Assembly: GCA_014843695.1 (NCBI GenBank)
Contig: CM026386.1
Span: 11,039,814-11,103,813, forward strand
Reading direction: 5' to 3'
DNA length: 64,000 bases
Source of the DNA: Archivesica marissinica
Taxonomy: Eukaryota > Mollusca > Bivalvia > Venerida > Vesicomyidae
Of this stretch, positions 27,518 to 39,820 are shown in pieces. Position 1 is the stretch's first letter. The number at the start of each line of letters is the position of its first letter. Both the position numbers and the translations under genes were made by a program. The notes under the pieces were generated by a model, which was not told the origin of the DNA, made no database searches, and saw nothing but the letters and a program-made list of their open reading frames with translations.

Positions 27518-28443
27518 ACTGTCCCCATGTGAACACACCCTTGTATATCACTGTCCCCATGTGAACACACCCTTGTATATCACTGTCCCCATGTGAACAC
27601 ACCCTTGTATATCACTGTCCCCATGTGAACACACCCTTGTATATCACTGTCCCCATGTGAACACACCCTTGTATATCACTGTCCCCATGTGAACACACCC
27701 TTGTATATCACTGTCCCCATGTGAACACACCCTTGTATATCACTGTCCCCATGTGAACACACCCTTGTATATCACTGTCCCCATGTGAACACACCCTTGT
27801 ATATCACTGTCCCCATGTGAACACACCCTTGTATATCACTGTCCCCATGTGAACACACCCTTGTAAATCACTGTCCCCATGTGAACACACCCTTGTAAAT
27901 CACTGTCCCCATGTGAACACACCCTTGTATATCACTGTCCCCATGTGAACACACCCTTGTATATCACTGTCCCCATGTGAACACACCCTTGTATATCACT
28001 GTCCCCATGTGAACACACCCTTGTAAATCACTGTCCCCATGTGAACACACCCTTGTAAATCATTGTCCCCATGTGAACACACCCTTGTATATCACTGTCC
28101 CCATGTGAACACACCCTTGTATATCACTGTCCCCATGTGAACACACCCTTGTAAATCACTGTCCCCATGTGCACACACCCTTGTATATCACTGTCCCCAT
28201 GTGAACACACCCTTGTATATCACTGTCCCCATGTGAACACACCCTTGTATATCACTGTCCCCATGTGAACACACCCTTGTATATCACTGTCCCCATGTGA
28301 ACACACCCTTGTATATCACTGTCCCCATGTGTACACACCCTTGTATATCACTGTCCCCATGTGAACACACCCTTGTATATCACTGTCCCCATGTGAACAC
28401 ACCCTTGTATATCACTGTCCCCATGTGTACACACCCTTGTATA
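27518..28443. repeat. 32-bp minisatellite, about 29 near-identical copies
   Basis: The unit contains CACTGTCCCCATGTGAACAC followed by ACCCTTGTATAT. Variation is limited to TAAATC for TATATC and rare GTGTACAC or GTGCACAC. Such homogeneity indicates recent expansion or ongoing homogenisation. Confidence 0.97.
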
Positions 28444-28529
28444 ATATTTTGCTACATGTTATGTCATGTTGTTACCTTATATTTGTAGTCTGACATTGAA
28501 TAAATGTAAATGTTGAGAGAAAAAACAAC

Positions 28530-29465
28530 TAAATATGCACATAATGCAAATATAATTTCCTGAATTAATTATGATTTAATATAATATTCTGAATTTAAAT
28601 GCTGTAATTATGATATTTAATATAATTTTCTGAATTATTTATGATTTAATATAATTTTCTGAATTTAAATGTAGTAATTATGATTTAATATAATGTCCTG
28701 AAGTTAAATGTAGTAATTATGATATTTAATATAATTTTCTGAATTATTTATGATTTAATATAATTTTCTGAATTTAAATGTAGTAATTATGATTTAATAT
28801 AATATTCTGAATTTAAATGCTGTAATTATGATATTTAATATAATTTTCTGAATTATTTATGATTTAATATAATTTTCTGAATTTAAATGTAGTAATTATG
28901 ATTTAATATAATGTCCTGAAGTTAAATGTAGTAATTATGATATTTAATATAATTTTCTGAATTATTTATGATTTAATATAATTTTCTGAATTTAAATGTA
29001 GTAATTATGATTTAATATAATATTCTGAATTTAAATGCTGTAATTATGATATTTAATATAATTTTCTGAATTATTTATGATTTAATATAATTTTCTGAAT
29101 TTAAATGTAGTAATTATGATTTAATATAATGTCCTGAAGTTAAATGTAGTAATTATGATATTTAATATAATTTTCTGAATTATTTATGATTTAATATAAT
29201 TTTCTGAATTTAAATGTAGTAATTATGATTTAATATAATTTTCTGAATTTAAATGTAGTAATTATGATTTAATATAATGTCCTGAAGTTAAATGTAGTAA
29301 TTATGATATTTAATATAATTTCCTGAATTAATTATGATTTAATATAATTTTCTGAATTTAAATGTTGTAATTATGTTTTAATAGAATTTCCTGAATTAAT
29401 TATGATTTAATATAATTTTCTGAATTTAAATGTTGTAATTATGATTTAATATAATTTCCTGAAGT
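28530..29465. repeat. AT-rich satellite, left part, 218-bp higher-order unit
   Basis: Alternating sub-units of about 29 and 37 bp built on ATGATTTAATATAATTTTCT and GAATTTAAATGTAGTAAT. A marker, GCTGTAATTATGATATTTAA, recurs at 28601, 28819 and 29037, giving a 218-bp higher-order period. The array resumes at 35641, so a LINE has split it. Confidence 0.93.
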
Positions 29466-29727
29466 TTCATTCATATCTTTATTTCCTCCATGAAGGAGAT
29501 TTACATGTTTATGCATGACTAACTACGAATTACAAACACATTACAATAACTTATAAGAACAAAACTTAAATCTCAAATGATATACAAGCATAGCAAAAGT
29601 ACAATATGAAAAGGGTATTTAGACAAAACGCAAGCATTCTCAGATTACTAAATTTAGTAAAATCTGTTAGGTTAAATAGTTCATTGACTGTTTATGTCTT
29701 TAGTTGTTCTACCACAACATATCAGGT

Positions 29728-30636
29728 TTAGTTAGTTATATATTGTGTTGTATCATACAGGTATTTAATGCACATGCGTGCATATTTCTTATAGTTATAT
29801 TCCAGGGAGAGTGGCCGTTTTCCCAATAATTTAATATACATTTGATTGTTGGTTGCAGTTGATAATTCTGTACTGACTTGTTCTCCAAATTGTTCTTCTA
29901 TATCATCTAGAAAATTGCGACGTAGCTGGTAAGTGGCTAAGCAGGTTGTAGACATATGTGAGTGAATATCTGTATGTATTATCTGCTCATATTCAGTACA
30001 CACTCGTGCTTCGGTGTTTGGTGGTGTGACCCATAATTTCGAGATTGGAAATGATAATTTTAGGTCTAGCGTCGTGTTAGCCGCAGTCCATAAAATTGCT
30101 GGACGTCCTGGTATATTTAGTTCGCGAAATCGGATAAAGTCTTTATCATGAATCGTCCGTTGTTGCCAGTCTGCGAGTGTTTGGTCATTTACATGTTTAC
30201 GGAGTGTGGATTTCCATGCGTATTTACCTGGAAATTGCTTGTCTCGGACGTAAGATTGCAGCACGTCGTTTAGATTATATTTCTTTAGAAGTTTAATTTT
30301 GTCTAATGTGAAACCGCAACCAACGTTGGGGTTTGCTAGGTATGCATACAGTTTAAATATGAATAACTGTTTTGCTCTGAGTGTTGGTGACATAGTAGCT
30401 AGTTTTTGTAGAAATACTAGTTTGCGTTTATTAATTTCGGATGCAATTGTTGGAAGATTCAGCATAGCTTCTGTCATATCTGATTTCGTATGTATTGGTT
30501 GGCCTTGAATTGTTATGGTAACTAAATGCTGGAACTTATTTATTAGTTCATATCCTTTAAGGGTAATGTTTGACCACGTTTCGCATCCGTAAAGAGCAGA
30601 TGGTAACACAATTTTCCTGTATAAGTTAGCAGCCAT
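29728..30636 (-). pseudogene. LINE ORF2 C-terminal region
   Basis: Opens with VLPSALYGCETWSNIT, the post-RT block typical of LINE ORF2, and runs 302 codons with Lys/Arg-rich helices to a stop after TTQYITN. It lost frame continuity with the RT part near 30640-30750. Confidence 0.8.
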
Positions 30637-30746
30637 TAATGGGTTTAGACCATGAGCGCGTACACCAACCCCTGCTAGTGAGTAGAAAGACTTTCTGCCA
30701 CGTTTACATGCTTCATCAATTGTCGTTATAAAATTCCTATCGTGGC

Positions 30747-31778
30747 TTACGTAATGCCCAATTGATTTATAGATTTCACCTGTTTCAGTGGATTATTGTT
30801 TAAATGAAGAGTCGGGGTTTGTTGGGTTCTTTTGTTTTGTTTTGTGCTGAAAGTAATGGCAACACTCTTATCAATGTTATATTGGAAACCCCATTCATGA
30901 GCGTACCGTTCAGCAATAAGCAAAAGGTTTTGCATGTTTTTGGGAGAAATGGATACAAGTGTTATATCGTCGGCCAGAGTGGGGCAGCTACAATTTATAC
31001 TTCCAACTCTGGCTCCAAGATTACTTGATTCCAGTTTGCATAGGAGTTCATTTGTGAATGCTAGATACATGTAACCGGAGCTGACGCCACCTTGTCTTAC
31101 ACCTTGGCGTATGGGAAACCATTTTGACTTGCAGCCGTTTAATACGACTGAGCTTTGAATATCCTTGTAGCAAAGCAACAATATTCTCCAAAGTTTACCA
31201 TTAATTCCCATTTCATACAGTTTGGTGAACAAGCAGTCATGTCTGACGGTGTCGTACGCGGCTTTCGTATCTAGGAAAACTACATGGGTATCACTACCCG
31301 CAGCTAAATTGTGGTCAATGGTCTCCTGTAGACAATATGAAGCCGTTATGCAACTGAGACCAGACTGAAATCCGTGTTGGTATGGGTGTGGGAATACCTT
31401 TGGGTGTGAACATGAGAATGTTCTAAGACGTCGTTCACAGACACGTTCAAAGAGTTTATACACAGTATTTAGCAATGATACTGGGCGGTAATTACACATA
31501 TCATATGAGCATTTACCTTTGCCTTTGAATATTGGTATAAGGAGACCCTTGCGCCAGTCATTTGGTATATATTCCACTGTCAGTACGGCATTAAATAGTT
31601 TGGTAAGAAATAATTCAAGTCTGCGACCTCCATGTGTGATATACTCATTTTGAATCATATCAGTACCCGCTGCTTTGCGTCTTTTTAATAATTTAATGGC
31701 ACTGTTTAATTCGTATTCAGTAATTGGCGAGTCAAGAAGTCCGTTGTCTGAGTTCTGTTTCGACGTTTCGATATACAT
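30747..31778 (-). pseudogene. LINE reverse transcriptase domain
   Basis: 343 codons with ordered RT motifs: KLLKRRKAAGTDMIQNEY, GLLIPIFKGKG, NYRPVSLLNTVYKLFERV, motif A FLDTKAAYDTVRHD, IRQGVRQGGVSSGY and motif C LADDITLVS. Both catalytic Asp of LADD are kept. The frame ends by shift at SINQLGIT. Confidence 0.88.
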
Positions 31779-31946
31779 ATTTATTTTGCTTGTGATGTTC
31801 TCTGTGCATGTCTCATCAATAAGTTTGTCGTCGGGTGTATATAATGTTTCGTAATGTCCAGCAAATGCGTCTGTAACTTCTTGAGGGGTTTCAATAACAC
31901 CACCGTTAAGTTTGAGTTCAACGCACGAGGGTTGCTTTCTGTCCGT

Positions 31947-33200
31947 TTAGCGTATTTTAAGAAGGTACCAGAATAACCTTATATCTATTTCGGCTGCGGA
32001 TTCCAGTTCACGGAAGCCGTAGTTAATTAGTTTTTCGGACGCTTGCCGTTGGCATGAACGAAATGAGTTTTTACATTCCTTGTAAAACCGGTAGCTTTCA
32101 TTGTCGGGGTAATGGGGCCTGCCCGCTTGTATCCATTTCGATCTAGCGTTACGTGAACGTGTATGTGCGTCTTTGACTTGTTTCGACCAGTACGGCTTAG
32201 TATACGGGTTATATTTTGTTTTGGGAATGGACTGATTTGCTGCATTCTGCAGCGACAAGATCATAGAGAGATATGCGTTCTCAATGTCATCGGCAGTCCT
32301 TAGTTCTAGATTGGCCAGATGTTCTAATTTCCTGTCCAACTTTGAACTGTAAGACTTCAACATTTCGTCAGTAGCTGTATACCATTTAACATAGCCTGGG
32401 TAGTCTAGAGGCTTTGGGGTGTTCGGTGCACTGTCGTGATATTGTATTGTTACATGTATGGGTAAGTGATCTGATGACGAGAGTATGTCCTCGTCATTGA
32501 ACACTTTGCAGAATGTAACCTTCGATTCAATAAGGACGTCAGATAAGCAATAATCGATGCATGTCTTGTATGGAGTAAATGTAAAGGAGGGTCCTTGTGA
32601 TAACTGTGTGAGATTTATTGGAACCAGATATGAGTCGTTTACATACCTTTTGAATATATTGGATTTTGGCTCATTAACGTGTACAGCGTCTTTAAGACTA
32701 GCATTCATATCTCCGCAGATCATCACGTGGCCTATGTCTTGATAGTATATTGTAATATCACTGAGCTTATCAAGACATTCGCTGTACGTTTGAATATCAT
32801 TGCACGCTGGCATGTACACAGAAAAAATAAAAAGTGGCCTTTGGGATCGCGATTGAACTTTAATGCCAATTATGCGGTCATTCCCACAATCGAGGTGTTT
32901 GATAATGGAGGAAAGTGACCTCCTATATAAGATAGCAACTCCAGCTTTTCCGCATATACATGTATACTTAAAGATGAGTCGGTTCTGGTAAAACTGGTAT
33001 ATCTTGGATCAATAGAATCCATGAAGGATAGTGAGTGTGGTAGAAGTTTGTGTTCGCAAATGAGGGTTATGTCACAATTGGTCATATGGAGGGTGTTGCT
33101 AAGACTCATGGTTGATGACATAATCCCACGAACATTCCATGACAAAATGTTCAACATGATTATAGTTTGGACTAACGTATTACAGGAAATATTAGTAATA
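31947..33200 (-). pseudogene. LINE ORF2 AP-endonuclease
   Basis: Starts near 33156 with MLNILSWNVRGIMSSTMSL and CDITLICEHKLLPHS; after a frameshift near 32950 the second half, 31947-32819, has MYMPACNDIQTY, MICGDMNASL and SSSDHLPIHVTI, the GDxN and SDH blocks of AP-endonucleases. It ends in a stop after FWYLLKIR. Confidence 0.85.
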
Positions 33201-33437
33201 GTGTCTTGATGTCTAGTGAGTGTGATTCTAATTGGTGGGTGTATAATCATACCAACTCTCAATGTTTTCATTCCAGTCCTCCTGTGAAGTATCATTCCAG
33301 GGGTTATCACGACGTTTGGCTTTATGGTTTTGTTCATATTGCAAATTTGTGTTTGTGTCGTAGTGATTGTCATAGTCTCTATTATTATTATAATGTTCAT
33401 ATCGCGACGTGTTCGGTGGGCGCCTATCGTCATAATT

Positions 33438-34076
33438 TCATGTATTGTAATGTGTTTGTGTCGGACCTTTGTGTTGACTTCTGTCTTGTTCTTGTCGTTT
33501 TTTGTGTAGTCGAGGTTTTGTTTCCCATGGTTTGATAATAACACCATCGGGTAGGGGGAAGCTTTCGTTCTCAAGTGTATTACAAAATATACTAGGGACA
33601 TTTATCCGAGCAAATACACCCCCATAGCGTGTTGCAAATAATGAAATGGTTGATATACCTACACCATTTTCTTGGAAATGCTTACGCATGCCAGAAGCAG
33701 TAGTTGACGGGTCGATATTACCTACAACATATTTTATGATACGTTTCTTTCTCACACCAATGAATACGTCACTATCTTGGGGTATGCGTTCATTATCGTT
33801 GTCAGTGATTCCAAGATCATTGTTTTTGTGTGTGTTATTGTCACTAGTGCTACATATACGTATGGTAGTATTACAACTATTAACAGACTGGTTATCATCT
33901 TCTCCCGTCGGGCTGTTTGCACTATGTGCTTGACTGTTAGCAAATGATCCATTTCCTATATGTGTATTGTCTGTAAGTTGCTCATCGTTTCCGTTAACTC
34001 TGTTGTGAGGTTTATTGGTACCGGTGCTTGTTTGATTGGTTTGTGGGCTGTCATCTTCTTTCTGTTGCGGAATCAC
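33438..34076 (-). pseudogene. LINE ORF1, C-terminal RRM-like part
   Basis: A low-complexity Asn/Thr/Ser-rich region is followed by a compact domain KYVVGNIDPSTTASGMRKHF to GVFARINVPSIFCNTLENES, ending in a basic tail. Its beta-alpha-beta pattern resembles the RNA-binding domain of LINE ORF1 proteins. It overlaps the ORF2 start region in another frame. Confidence 0.65.
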
Positions 34077-34106
34077 CGTATCTGTTGCATCCGTTGTTGT
34101 TTCCTT

Positions 34107-34544
34107 TTATTTCTCTGTTGTTACTTCTGCGTATGATCTTCTATGAGATGTTATATTCGGATGTATGTCATATTGCCTCCTAGCAAATTCGGGGATGAAA
34201 TCGTTACATGTATGCGGATCAGTAGGTGCTGCATTTACTTTAGTTTTAGGAGTTACATCATATGTATTTATGGATGAGTTACTTTCTCCCCGAGTTGTCT
34301 CATTATTACAGTTTGCATTCTCGTCACTGTTTTCGGCTGCATTTGCATCTGCTATATGAGCTATGGCTCTGTTTTCATTTATAAGTGGTCCGTTCAGTCT
34401 ATGTTCGAATTTGTTTACCTTGAAGGTCATCCGGTCTATTAAAGTGCTGTTAAGGTCAACTTTTGTTTTAACTCGAGATAACACCGTCTTCGTGATGTCT
34501 GCATTTGCAGTGAGTGTGTTGCACAATTGGGTTAGTTTGTCCAA
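34107..34544 (-). pseudogene. LINE ORF1, middle part
   Basis: 145 codons, beginning with a coiled-coil-like stretch (MDKLTQLCNTLTANADITK) and then Asn-rich linker; ends RRSYAEVTTEK before a stop. A stop separates it from the preceding segment. Confidence 0.6.
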
Positions 34545-34586
34545 TTGTTGTTTAAAGTCTGACTTTTCCTTTTCAAGTGTATGAAT

Positions 34587-35263
34587 TCACTGGATCAAAT
34601 TGGATAAAATTTGTTGGTTGTTAGCCTGGTCACCTTGGAATATTTGGAATTCTTCCTGTAGAGTATGAACAGTACCATATAAGTCCGCAGTTTGTAATGT
34701 TTCTGTGTATCTAATATCACTGTCGGTTTCTGATTTGGTCGAATTATATTTACTGAACACTTCATTTATATCTGTTGCCTGTTCCCCATTAATGTAAGAT
34801 GTAAGAATATAGCAGTCCAGAGCTAGTTTGCTTTCGGCAGATGATCGGCTAGATTTTCTTCTTGTGATAAGTTTACCTTTAGGGCACTCTGTATATTGCT
34901 GTGCCTTTTGTGAAAGATAGTGTCTGTACCATTCGAGTTTATTGAAATCTTTGTTACACAGTGACAACAGTGTTTCCAAAAATTCCTTTTTTGGTTTATT
35001 TTGCAAAGACTTTTCAATTTTCACGAAGAAATCTTGTTGCGGAATATGGTCATCATCTTCGCCAGCAGATTGGCTCTCTTCCACGGAATATGGTCATCAT
35101 CTTCGCCAGCAGATTGGCTCTCTTCCATGGTGTGTGTATATTGTGAATTTAGATGGATATTATCTGGGTCTAATTGTGCAGAGGTGATGATTCCAGAGTC
35201 CATATTAAAATACGTCGGGGTGGCTATAAATAGCTCACTTGTGTCTAAATAGCTGGTCGCCAT
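34587..35263 (-). pseudogene. LINE ORF1, N-terminal part broken by a 44-bp duplication
   Basis: The likely start is at 35263 (MATSYLDTSELFIATPTYF). After EESQSAGEDDDHIP a 44-bp tandem duplication (35040-35083 and 35084-35127) shifts the frame. The correct downstream frame then runs 34587-35084 with FFVKIEKSLQNKPKKEFLE and CNKDFNKLEWYRHYL. Confidence 0.7.
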
Positions 35264-35640
35264 TGAGAGTTGCCTCGGGCTGAAGTCGTATCAAACAGTG
35301 TAGGTCGTGTATGCTGTGTTACAAAACAATACCGTTATGTGTTCACAGAGAAACTGCCCCCGAGGCAGAAATGTAAATTCAACACAGACAGAGCTAAGCA
35401 ATTTACAGTCAATTACTCTATTCTTATTGTGAAGTTCTATTGTTTAGTGGTTATTTGTCTTTTTCTCATTAGTATTTAATTATATTGAAATGATTCATAC
35501 CTCATCGTTTTTTCCATCATATAACGAACATGTCCATATAAGAATCATAGTTGTAAACTCAAAATTAATCCAATAAAGTCCACAAAACAACAGAGCAAAA
35601 CAAAACGTGTTTTCCTTTCGACCTTTCTGATACTTCTACT

Positions 35641-36110
35641 GATATAATTTCCTGAATTAATTATGATTTAATATAATATTCTGAATTTAAATGTAGTAAT
35701 TATGATTTAATATAATGTCCTGAAGTTAAATGTAGTAATTATGATATTCAATATAATTTCCTGAATTAATTATGATTTAATATAATTTTCTGAATTTAAA
35801 TGTTGTAATTATGATTTAATATAATTTCCTGAATTAATTATGATTTAATATAACTTTCTGGATTTAAATCATGTAATTATTATTTAATATAGTTTCCTGA
35901 ATTATTTATGATTTAATAAAAATTTCTGAATTTAAGTCATGTTAATTATGATTTAATATAATTTCCTGAATTTAAATGTTGTAATTATGACTAAATATAA
36001 TTTCCTGAATAAATTATGATTTAATATAAATTTCCTGAATTTAAATGTAATTATGATTTAATATAAATGTTGCAATTATGTTTAATTAATTATTAGTTAA
36101 TATCATTTTC
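35641..36110. repeat. AT-rich satellite, right part
   Basis: Continues the array of 28530-29465 after the LINE, with the same ATGATTTAATATAATTTCCT sub-units, becoming more diverged toward 36110. Confidence 0.9.
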
Positions 36111-36382
36111 TGAATGTAAATGTTTTATCAGCATGAGCAGAAAAATACTGTCATAATCAAATGAAAAACAATTAATAATCATTGGTGAAGTATTTTATAC
36201 ATGCAGATACGGAAACAAAGCGCTGATCATGGCTTGACGTGTTTTGGAATTAAATAATTGTAAATGCTCATGGAATTGCATTATCTCTTAATGAGAATAT
36301 AACGTGTTTTCATCATGCAATTGCATATATAATTGTCATGGCAGAAATCATGGGATATATTGGATAATATAATAATTTGAAT

Positions 36383-36436
36383 ATGAAGTTGGTTATTGTG
36401 GTGATTATTCTTGTAGGAATATGTATCAAATTTACA
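36383..36436 (+). CDS. Candidate signal-peptide exon
   Basis: ATG opens 18 codons MKLVIVVIILVGICIKFT followed by a good donor (ACA|gtaagc), phase 0. A Lys then hydrophobic run is a classic signal peptide. It lies 1.2 kb upstream of the C-type-lectin-like exon and could be its first exon, but phases require at least one unseen exon between. Confidence 0.45.
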
Positions 36437-37102
36437 GTAAGCCTTTTCCTATGCTATACTTGAACTCAATTATGCTGAAAAACAAAGACTATAAAAGCAA
36501 ATATGACTATGCTGACACCAACGTTTTAAGTCACATCTTGTGTTTGTCTATTTATAATAATTATAATGAACACTCTGTTTAACCGTAACAGTCTTTTAAA
36601 TCCACATTTGAATTTCTGCCAAAAATATTACCCTATCATATATATATGCCTCATATTAAGCACATTCTTACTCTATTATGTGGACATTTATAGTATTACT
36701 ATAGTAACAAGCACATGGGCTACTCAATACTGCTGACTCTGTCTAAATGATATAAAATGCGACAGTAATTTTCAATGATCTTGTTGGGGGTGAATCTGCA
36801 ATAAGTACATTGCAATTTAATTACGCTTGTATTTATTTTAGTTTAATCATAATTTATTGCATTCTTTATATTCAATGTACAATACAACTCAAATTTATAA
36901 ACATGTTACGGATGAATTAAATAAGATATATGGTACAAACATTATCAGTATGTATATATATGGAGAAGCAAAAGGGTTGGGCCACAAGTTTTAACAACAT
37001 TAGTTTCGGCCCGCCCGCTTGTATTTATCGTCATATCCATGGTTATTCGGTACGATGCCCACATAAGGATATAAGCTTACATTAGCTAGTTTATATACAT
37101 TT
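36437..37102 (+). other. Spacer without recognised exon
   Basis: AT-rich. I searched for the missing N-terminal half of the lectin-like domain (Cys, WHDAQ-like block) and did not find it. Confidence 0.4.
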
Positions 37103-37252
37103 ATTTTAGCTCGATTGCGAAACAAGTTATTACAACTTATATTAATCACTCTCTAGACCTCATTCCTCATGGAATCCATCGTAACGGCTCCAGCGGGGCT
37201 CGAACTCCAGACCTGAAGCGAACACGCATCCACGGCGCTATCACGACCACAC
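37103..37252 (-). repeat. SINE, family C
   Basis: TTTATTTTAGCTCGATTGCG, GAGACCTCATTCCTCATGGA and GGCTCCAGCGGGGCTCGAAC; internally deleted relative to 15268-15500. It faces the next copy, 110 bp away. Confidence 0.8.
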
Positions 37253-37361
37253 TTCCACTTACATTAGCTGTGAGTTTAGTATCGCATGGCAATAGTAAGT
37301 TTATTTCATGCAAATCAAATGGGATTCGACGTAAATTATTACATGCTTTACACTATCTTGG

Positions 37362-37592
37362 AAGTCGTCATAGCGCTGTGGTAGCGCATTTGCTTTAGGT
37401 ACGAATGGCCATGCTTTCGAATCCCGCTGGAACCGTTACGATTGTCCCCTTACGCAAGGTGTTTAAATTTCATGTTGCTTCTTCTCTCTCCCTCGTGGCA
37501 ATGAATTCCATCAGGAATGAGGTCTCGAGAGTGATTAATATAAGTTATAAGAACTTGTATCGCTATCGAGCTCAAATAATTTGGTATAAACT
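37362..37592 (+). repeat. SINE, family C, inverted relative to neighbour
   Basis: GTCGTCATAGCGCTGTGGTA and TTTCGAATCCCGCTGGAACC form the tRNA-like head; the body and tail (GGAATGAGGTCTCGAGAGTG, CGCTATCGAGCTCAAATAA) follow in the plus direction. Confidence 0.82.
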
Positions 37593-37668
37593 AAATCTAT
37601 CGTGTCTGTACAACGTAAATGACGTTCATTCTATTCAGTTGAGTTATTACATCACTGTCTGTACTCAG

Positions 37669-37902
37669 GGTATAACAGAATCGACATTATAACAGCACCA
37701 GCCTTCGTCGGGTATTGGAGCGACGGGCGTGAAGCAGGAGTCCATGTTGGAGTATGGGCACCATTCCAGCCTAACATCGCATCCGGTGACTGTGCTTATA
37801 TAGGTCAGCCTTGGGACATAACGGATTTGCAAAGGAGATGGTATATGACGTCATGCTACCAAGTAATGCCTTTTGTCTGTGAAAGGTATACATGTCCGAG
37901 AG
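37669..37902 (+). CDS. C-type-lectin-like domain, C-terminal half (exon)
   Basis: Acceptor ctgtactcag, donor AGAG|gtaggt, phase 1 at both ends. The 77 codons show the second half of a C-type-lectin fold: FVGYWSDGREAG (the W.DG block), VGVWAPFQPN, SGDCAYIG, then WYMTSCYQVMPFVCERYTC with the paired Cys and final FVCE. Such domains bind sugars or other ligands outside the cell. The usual EPN/QPD and WND calcium motifs are not evident, so sugar binding is uncertain. The first half of the domain is not found upstream, where SINEs occupy the expected intron. Downstream exons could be those at 46743 and 62900, whose phases would fit. Confidence 0.7.
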
Positions 37903-39540
37903 GTAGGTAAACAGGATATAACATTTAAATATTTAAATAATTGATGTGAGACTCGTTGCCGACATTGTCCCCGTTCAACTTGCTACCATCTGAGTGGGCT
38001 ATTGCGACTATTGGAACATTCAATGATCACACTGTCGCTGCACTAACGCTACTATACACATGGTTCATTAATATCCTGCTGCATAGAGTGGGTGAGACCT
38101 GCTTCACGTTTAGCATGTTCCACACATATATATATATATAGAATAATGAGCATCTATTCAGCATTCTATTGGTATAATCAGTGATGATGTTCTGACTAAT
38201 GCGTGTATATATATATATGTCACCCCACTCCACAATCCCCCACGCGGGTATGTAGTAATATTCGTCTACTAAATAACACGTACCTTTAAAATATGTCGAC
38301 TATCCATGTCATATGTCACCTATACCTTTAAATATTACGACTTACCATGTGATACAGCGCAGCATGCACCTTTGAAAATGCCCTCATTGATCCTGTCACA
38401 GACAGCTGTTGTCTTTAATCAGTGAACATGAATACCATGACATACGCTCCATATATGTCACAAAATAATCTCGTTATCCTTGAAAATAAAAAAAAGATAA
38501 TACAAATAAAACAATATGACGATTACTTTTGGAATACACACATATCATTTTTTACAACACTGTCGTGACGTCATACCATTGTACTTGCAGTATATTATTA
38601 TTATTAGACTGTTGTATTAAATCCTGCGCGTAAATACGAAATGAGTAGGATCATCTTATACAAATGTGTGTTTTAAGTTAGATATCAGCCTTAAACGGAT
38701 CCAATATGTAAACTATTGGTACTGTTTTCGGTGCTACGAGCCTGACACAGTCCAATATTTTACATATTGGATCGTTTTCGGCTTATATCCTATATAGAAA
38801 TAAGAGAAGAGCCCTAATATGTTATAGCCTTGGGTCCGATTCCATTGTTCTATATCAACATGTATTAGTAGAAAAATAAAAATAATTATGTTTAATTTAA
38901 AGACATCAGGTGTCCTGCTCGGACTTCTAGTGTAAAGGATGGCATAAACTATGACAATGTGAGACCAATCTGCACCAATATATATATATTAATATACTAT
39001 GTGAAAATAATTAACTACACCTGATTTATGATTAATAAAGTAATCATAAAATACAGTATAGACTAGAACTTCTCAGTCCATATTCATTAAAATATCTACA
39101 CATACTATATATAAATAATTCCTCCTACATATGTCCCAAGGCGGGACCACTGTCGGTATTAGGGTGCCATACCCGGTATCAGTCTATATCCCGAACAGCG
39201 AAATGTATGCTACAGATTTACCGTTATATCTCACATGTGTGTCTATGTATATTTATTTGTAGACTAATTTTAGTTAAATTTATTATCTTTAAACGACAGT
39301 ATCAAGCGTTTAGTATTGACTACAATGACAAAGAAATGTCAATTCAGGAGCGTGGATGACCGGTATATGAAATCCTACATTCAATTTTGAACGTTTGTAG
39401 ACCACAAATACACTATGTGATTCAATATTTGTGTTCCAAAGAATTTGTAGTAGCAATGCATTTATACGTGAACAATGCATTTATTTGGCTTTTTTGGCGA
39501 TGTAATGTCGCTTTAAACCAACTGGTATTCAAAGCTACAG
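37903..39540. other. AT-rich spacer
   Basis: Short TA microsatellites near 38126-38142 and 38206-38219. No exon or known repeat recognised. Confidence 0.5.
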
Positions 39541-39820
39541 ACGGATCTGTAGTATAGTGGTAAACACGTTGGATTGGTAATTCGATCACCCGTCTGACCC
39601 TAATATAATTAACAGTCTTTCAGTTGGGACTTTAAACCGAGGTCTCGTGTTGGTGTTTTACACCGTGCACGTAACAGAACCAGAGGAGAATCTGGAATGG
39701 GTCTCTGTCTGTATCATTGCACTATCCTCCAACAAATCTAAAATGACTAATCTCTTCAGGAGGCGTCACTATCATGGGAAACCGCTAGCGACGTTAAATA
39801 AACGTAAAACACACACGTTT
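39541..39820 (+). repeat. SINE, family A, near full length
   Basis: Head ACGGATCTGTAGTATAGTGG; body CTTTCAGTTGGGACTTTAAA, TTTACACCGTGCACGTAACA, CACTATCCTCCAACAAATCT; end GACGTTAAATAAACGTAAAA. Matches 41813-42088 in reverse. Confidence 0.85.

Larger units (their letters stand above)
29466..35640 (-). mobile_element. Full-length-type LINE inserted in the AT-rich satellite
   Basis: About 6.2 kb on the minus strand: ORF1 (33438-35263), ORF2 endonuclease (31947-33200), reverse transcriptase (30747-31778) and C-terminal part (29728-30636). The element 3' end at ~29470 has CTCCTTCATGGAG (a small hairpin) and AATAAAGATATGAATGA. The string ATATAATTTCCTGAA flanks both ends and may be a 15-bp target duplication, though the surrounding repeat makes this ambiguous. 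Several frameshifts and stops make it inactive. I do not assign a clade. Confidence 0.88.

Noticed and set aside
27518..28443. CRISPR array
   Set aside because: Units are directly adjacent without unique spacers, and the window is eukaryotic.
33206..33535. Plus-strand frames over the 29-35 kb LINE
   Set aside because: Shadows of the minus-strand LINE ORFs.
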